From: Microbacterium festucae
Lineage (GTDB): Bacteria; Actinomycetota; Actinomycetes; Actinomycetales; Microbacteriaceae
Reading direction: 5' to 3'
DNA: 64,000 bases
Assembly (NCBI RefSeq): GCF_025421715.1
Contig: NZ_JAOEFC010000002.1
Coordinates: 839,831-903,830, forward strand
Shown here: positions 63,998-64,000 of the stretch, in pieces
How positions within the stretch are numbered: position 1 is the first letter of the stretch
Layout of the letters: every line of letters begins with the position of its first letter
Notes under the pieces: generated by a model
What the model was told of the DNA's origin: nothing
The model's database searches: none
Seen by the model: the letters and a program-made list of their open reading frames with translations, nothing else
Translations under genes and position numbers: made by a program

Positions 63998-64000
63998 ACT

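Overview
The window is one contiguous chromosomal stretch of a very high-GC Gram-positive bacterium. The codon use, DUF445, DUF3817 and DUF4921 proteins, a class Ib nrdHIEF operon, protein O-mannosyltransferase beside rsmI, and many start codons 6-7 bases after a TANNNT box all point to Actinobacteria. The family is most likely Microbacteriaceae and the genus probably Microbacterium; this is inferred from recognised sequences, with no search run. I see no prophage, insertion sequence, CRISPR array or tRNA. A 5S rRNA gene at the right edge is the tail of an rRNA operon on the minus strand.

Layout. (1) 1-2311: rsmI (cut by the left edge) divergent from the mannosyltransferase gene. (2) 2347-18639: a tightly packed plus-strand cluster, mostly overlapping or nearly touching: FHA protein, tail-anchored Ser/Thr kinase, a 1984-residue secreted Ig-like/FN3 protein, MoxR ATPase, DUF58, a transglutaminase-like membrane protein with lost catalytic residues, a membrane FHA protein, PP2C phosphatase, a repeat-bearing Thr-motif membrane protein, and an FHA-like/winged-helix protein. 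It looks like one phospho-signalling system spanning the membrane and is the best candidate for something under-described. (3) 18682-23570: hrpA helicase and a quinone oxidoreductase, closed by a strong bidirectional terminator. (4) 23632-29632, minus: sugar ABC transporter, araD-like epimerase and LacI regulator with visible operators.

(5) 29810-35116: a hypothetical protein, M20 peptidase, a gene-free region with two 84-bp repeats, a Gfo/Idh/MocA dehydrogenase, a DoxX-like protein and a CitMHS-type citrate transporter. (6) 35270-37617: a CitA/DcuS-type two-component system divergent from that transporter. (7) 37640-46673: DUF4921, a methyltransferase, a second DoxX-like protein, DUF3817, MarR, VOC, zinc alcohol dehydrogenase, DUF2252, a DHA2 exporter and a small Tat-type exported protein. 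(8) 46775-50619, minus: nrdHIEF, with candidate NrdR boxes and DnaA-box-like words upstream.

(9) 50968-58063: MFS, alpha/beta hydrolase, a conserved hypothetical, acyl-CoA dehydrogenase, a CsoR/RcnR-type regulator, DUF445, GGCT-like, HutG-like and SixA. (10) 58083-63268: hutH-hutU-hutI divergent from an IclR regulator; with the HutG-like gene nearby this gives a complete histidine-to-glutamate route. (11) 63313-63997: YbaK-type deacylase, terminator, 5S rRNA.
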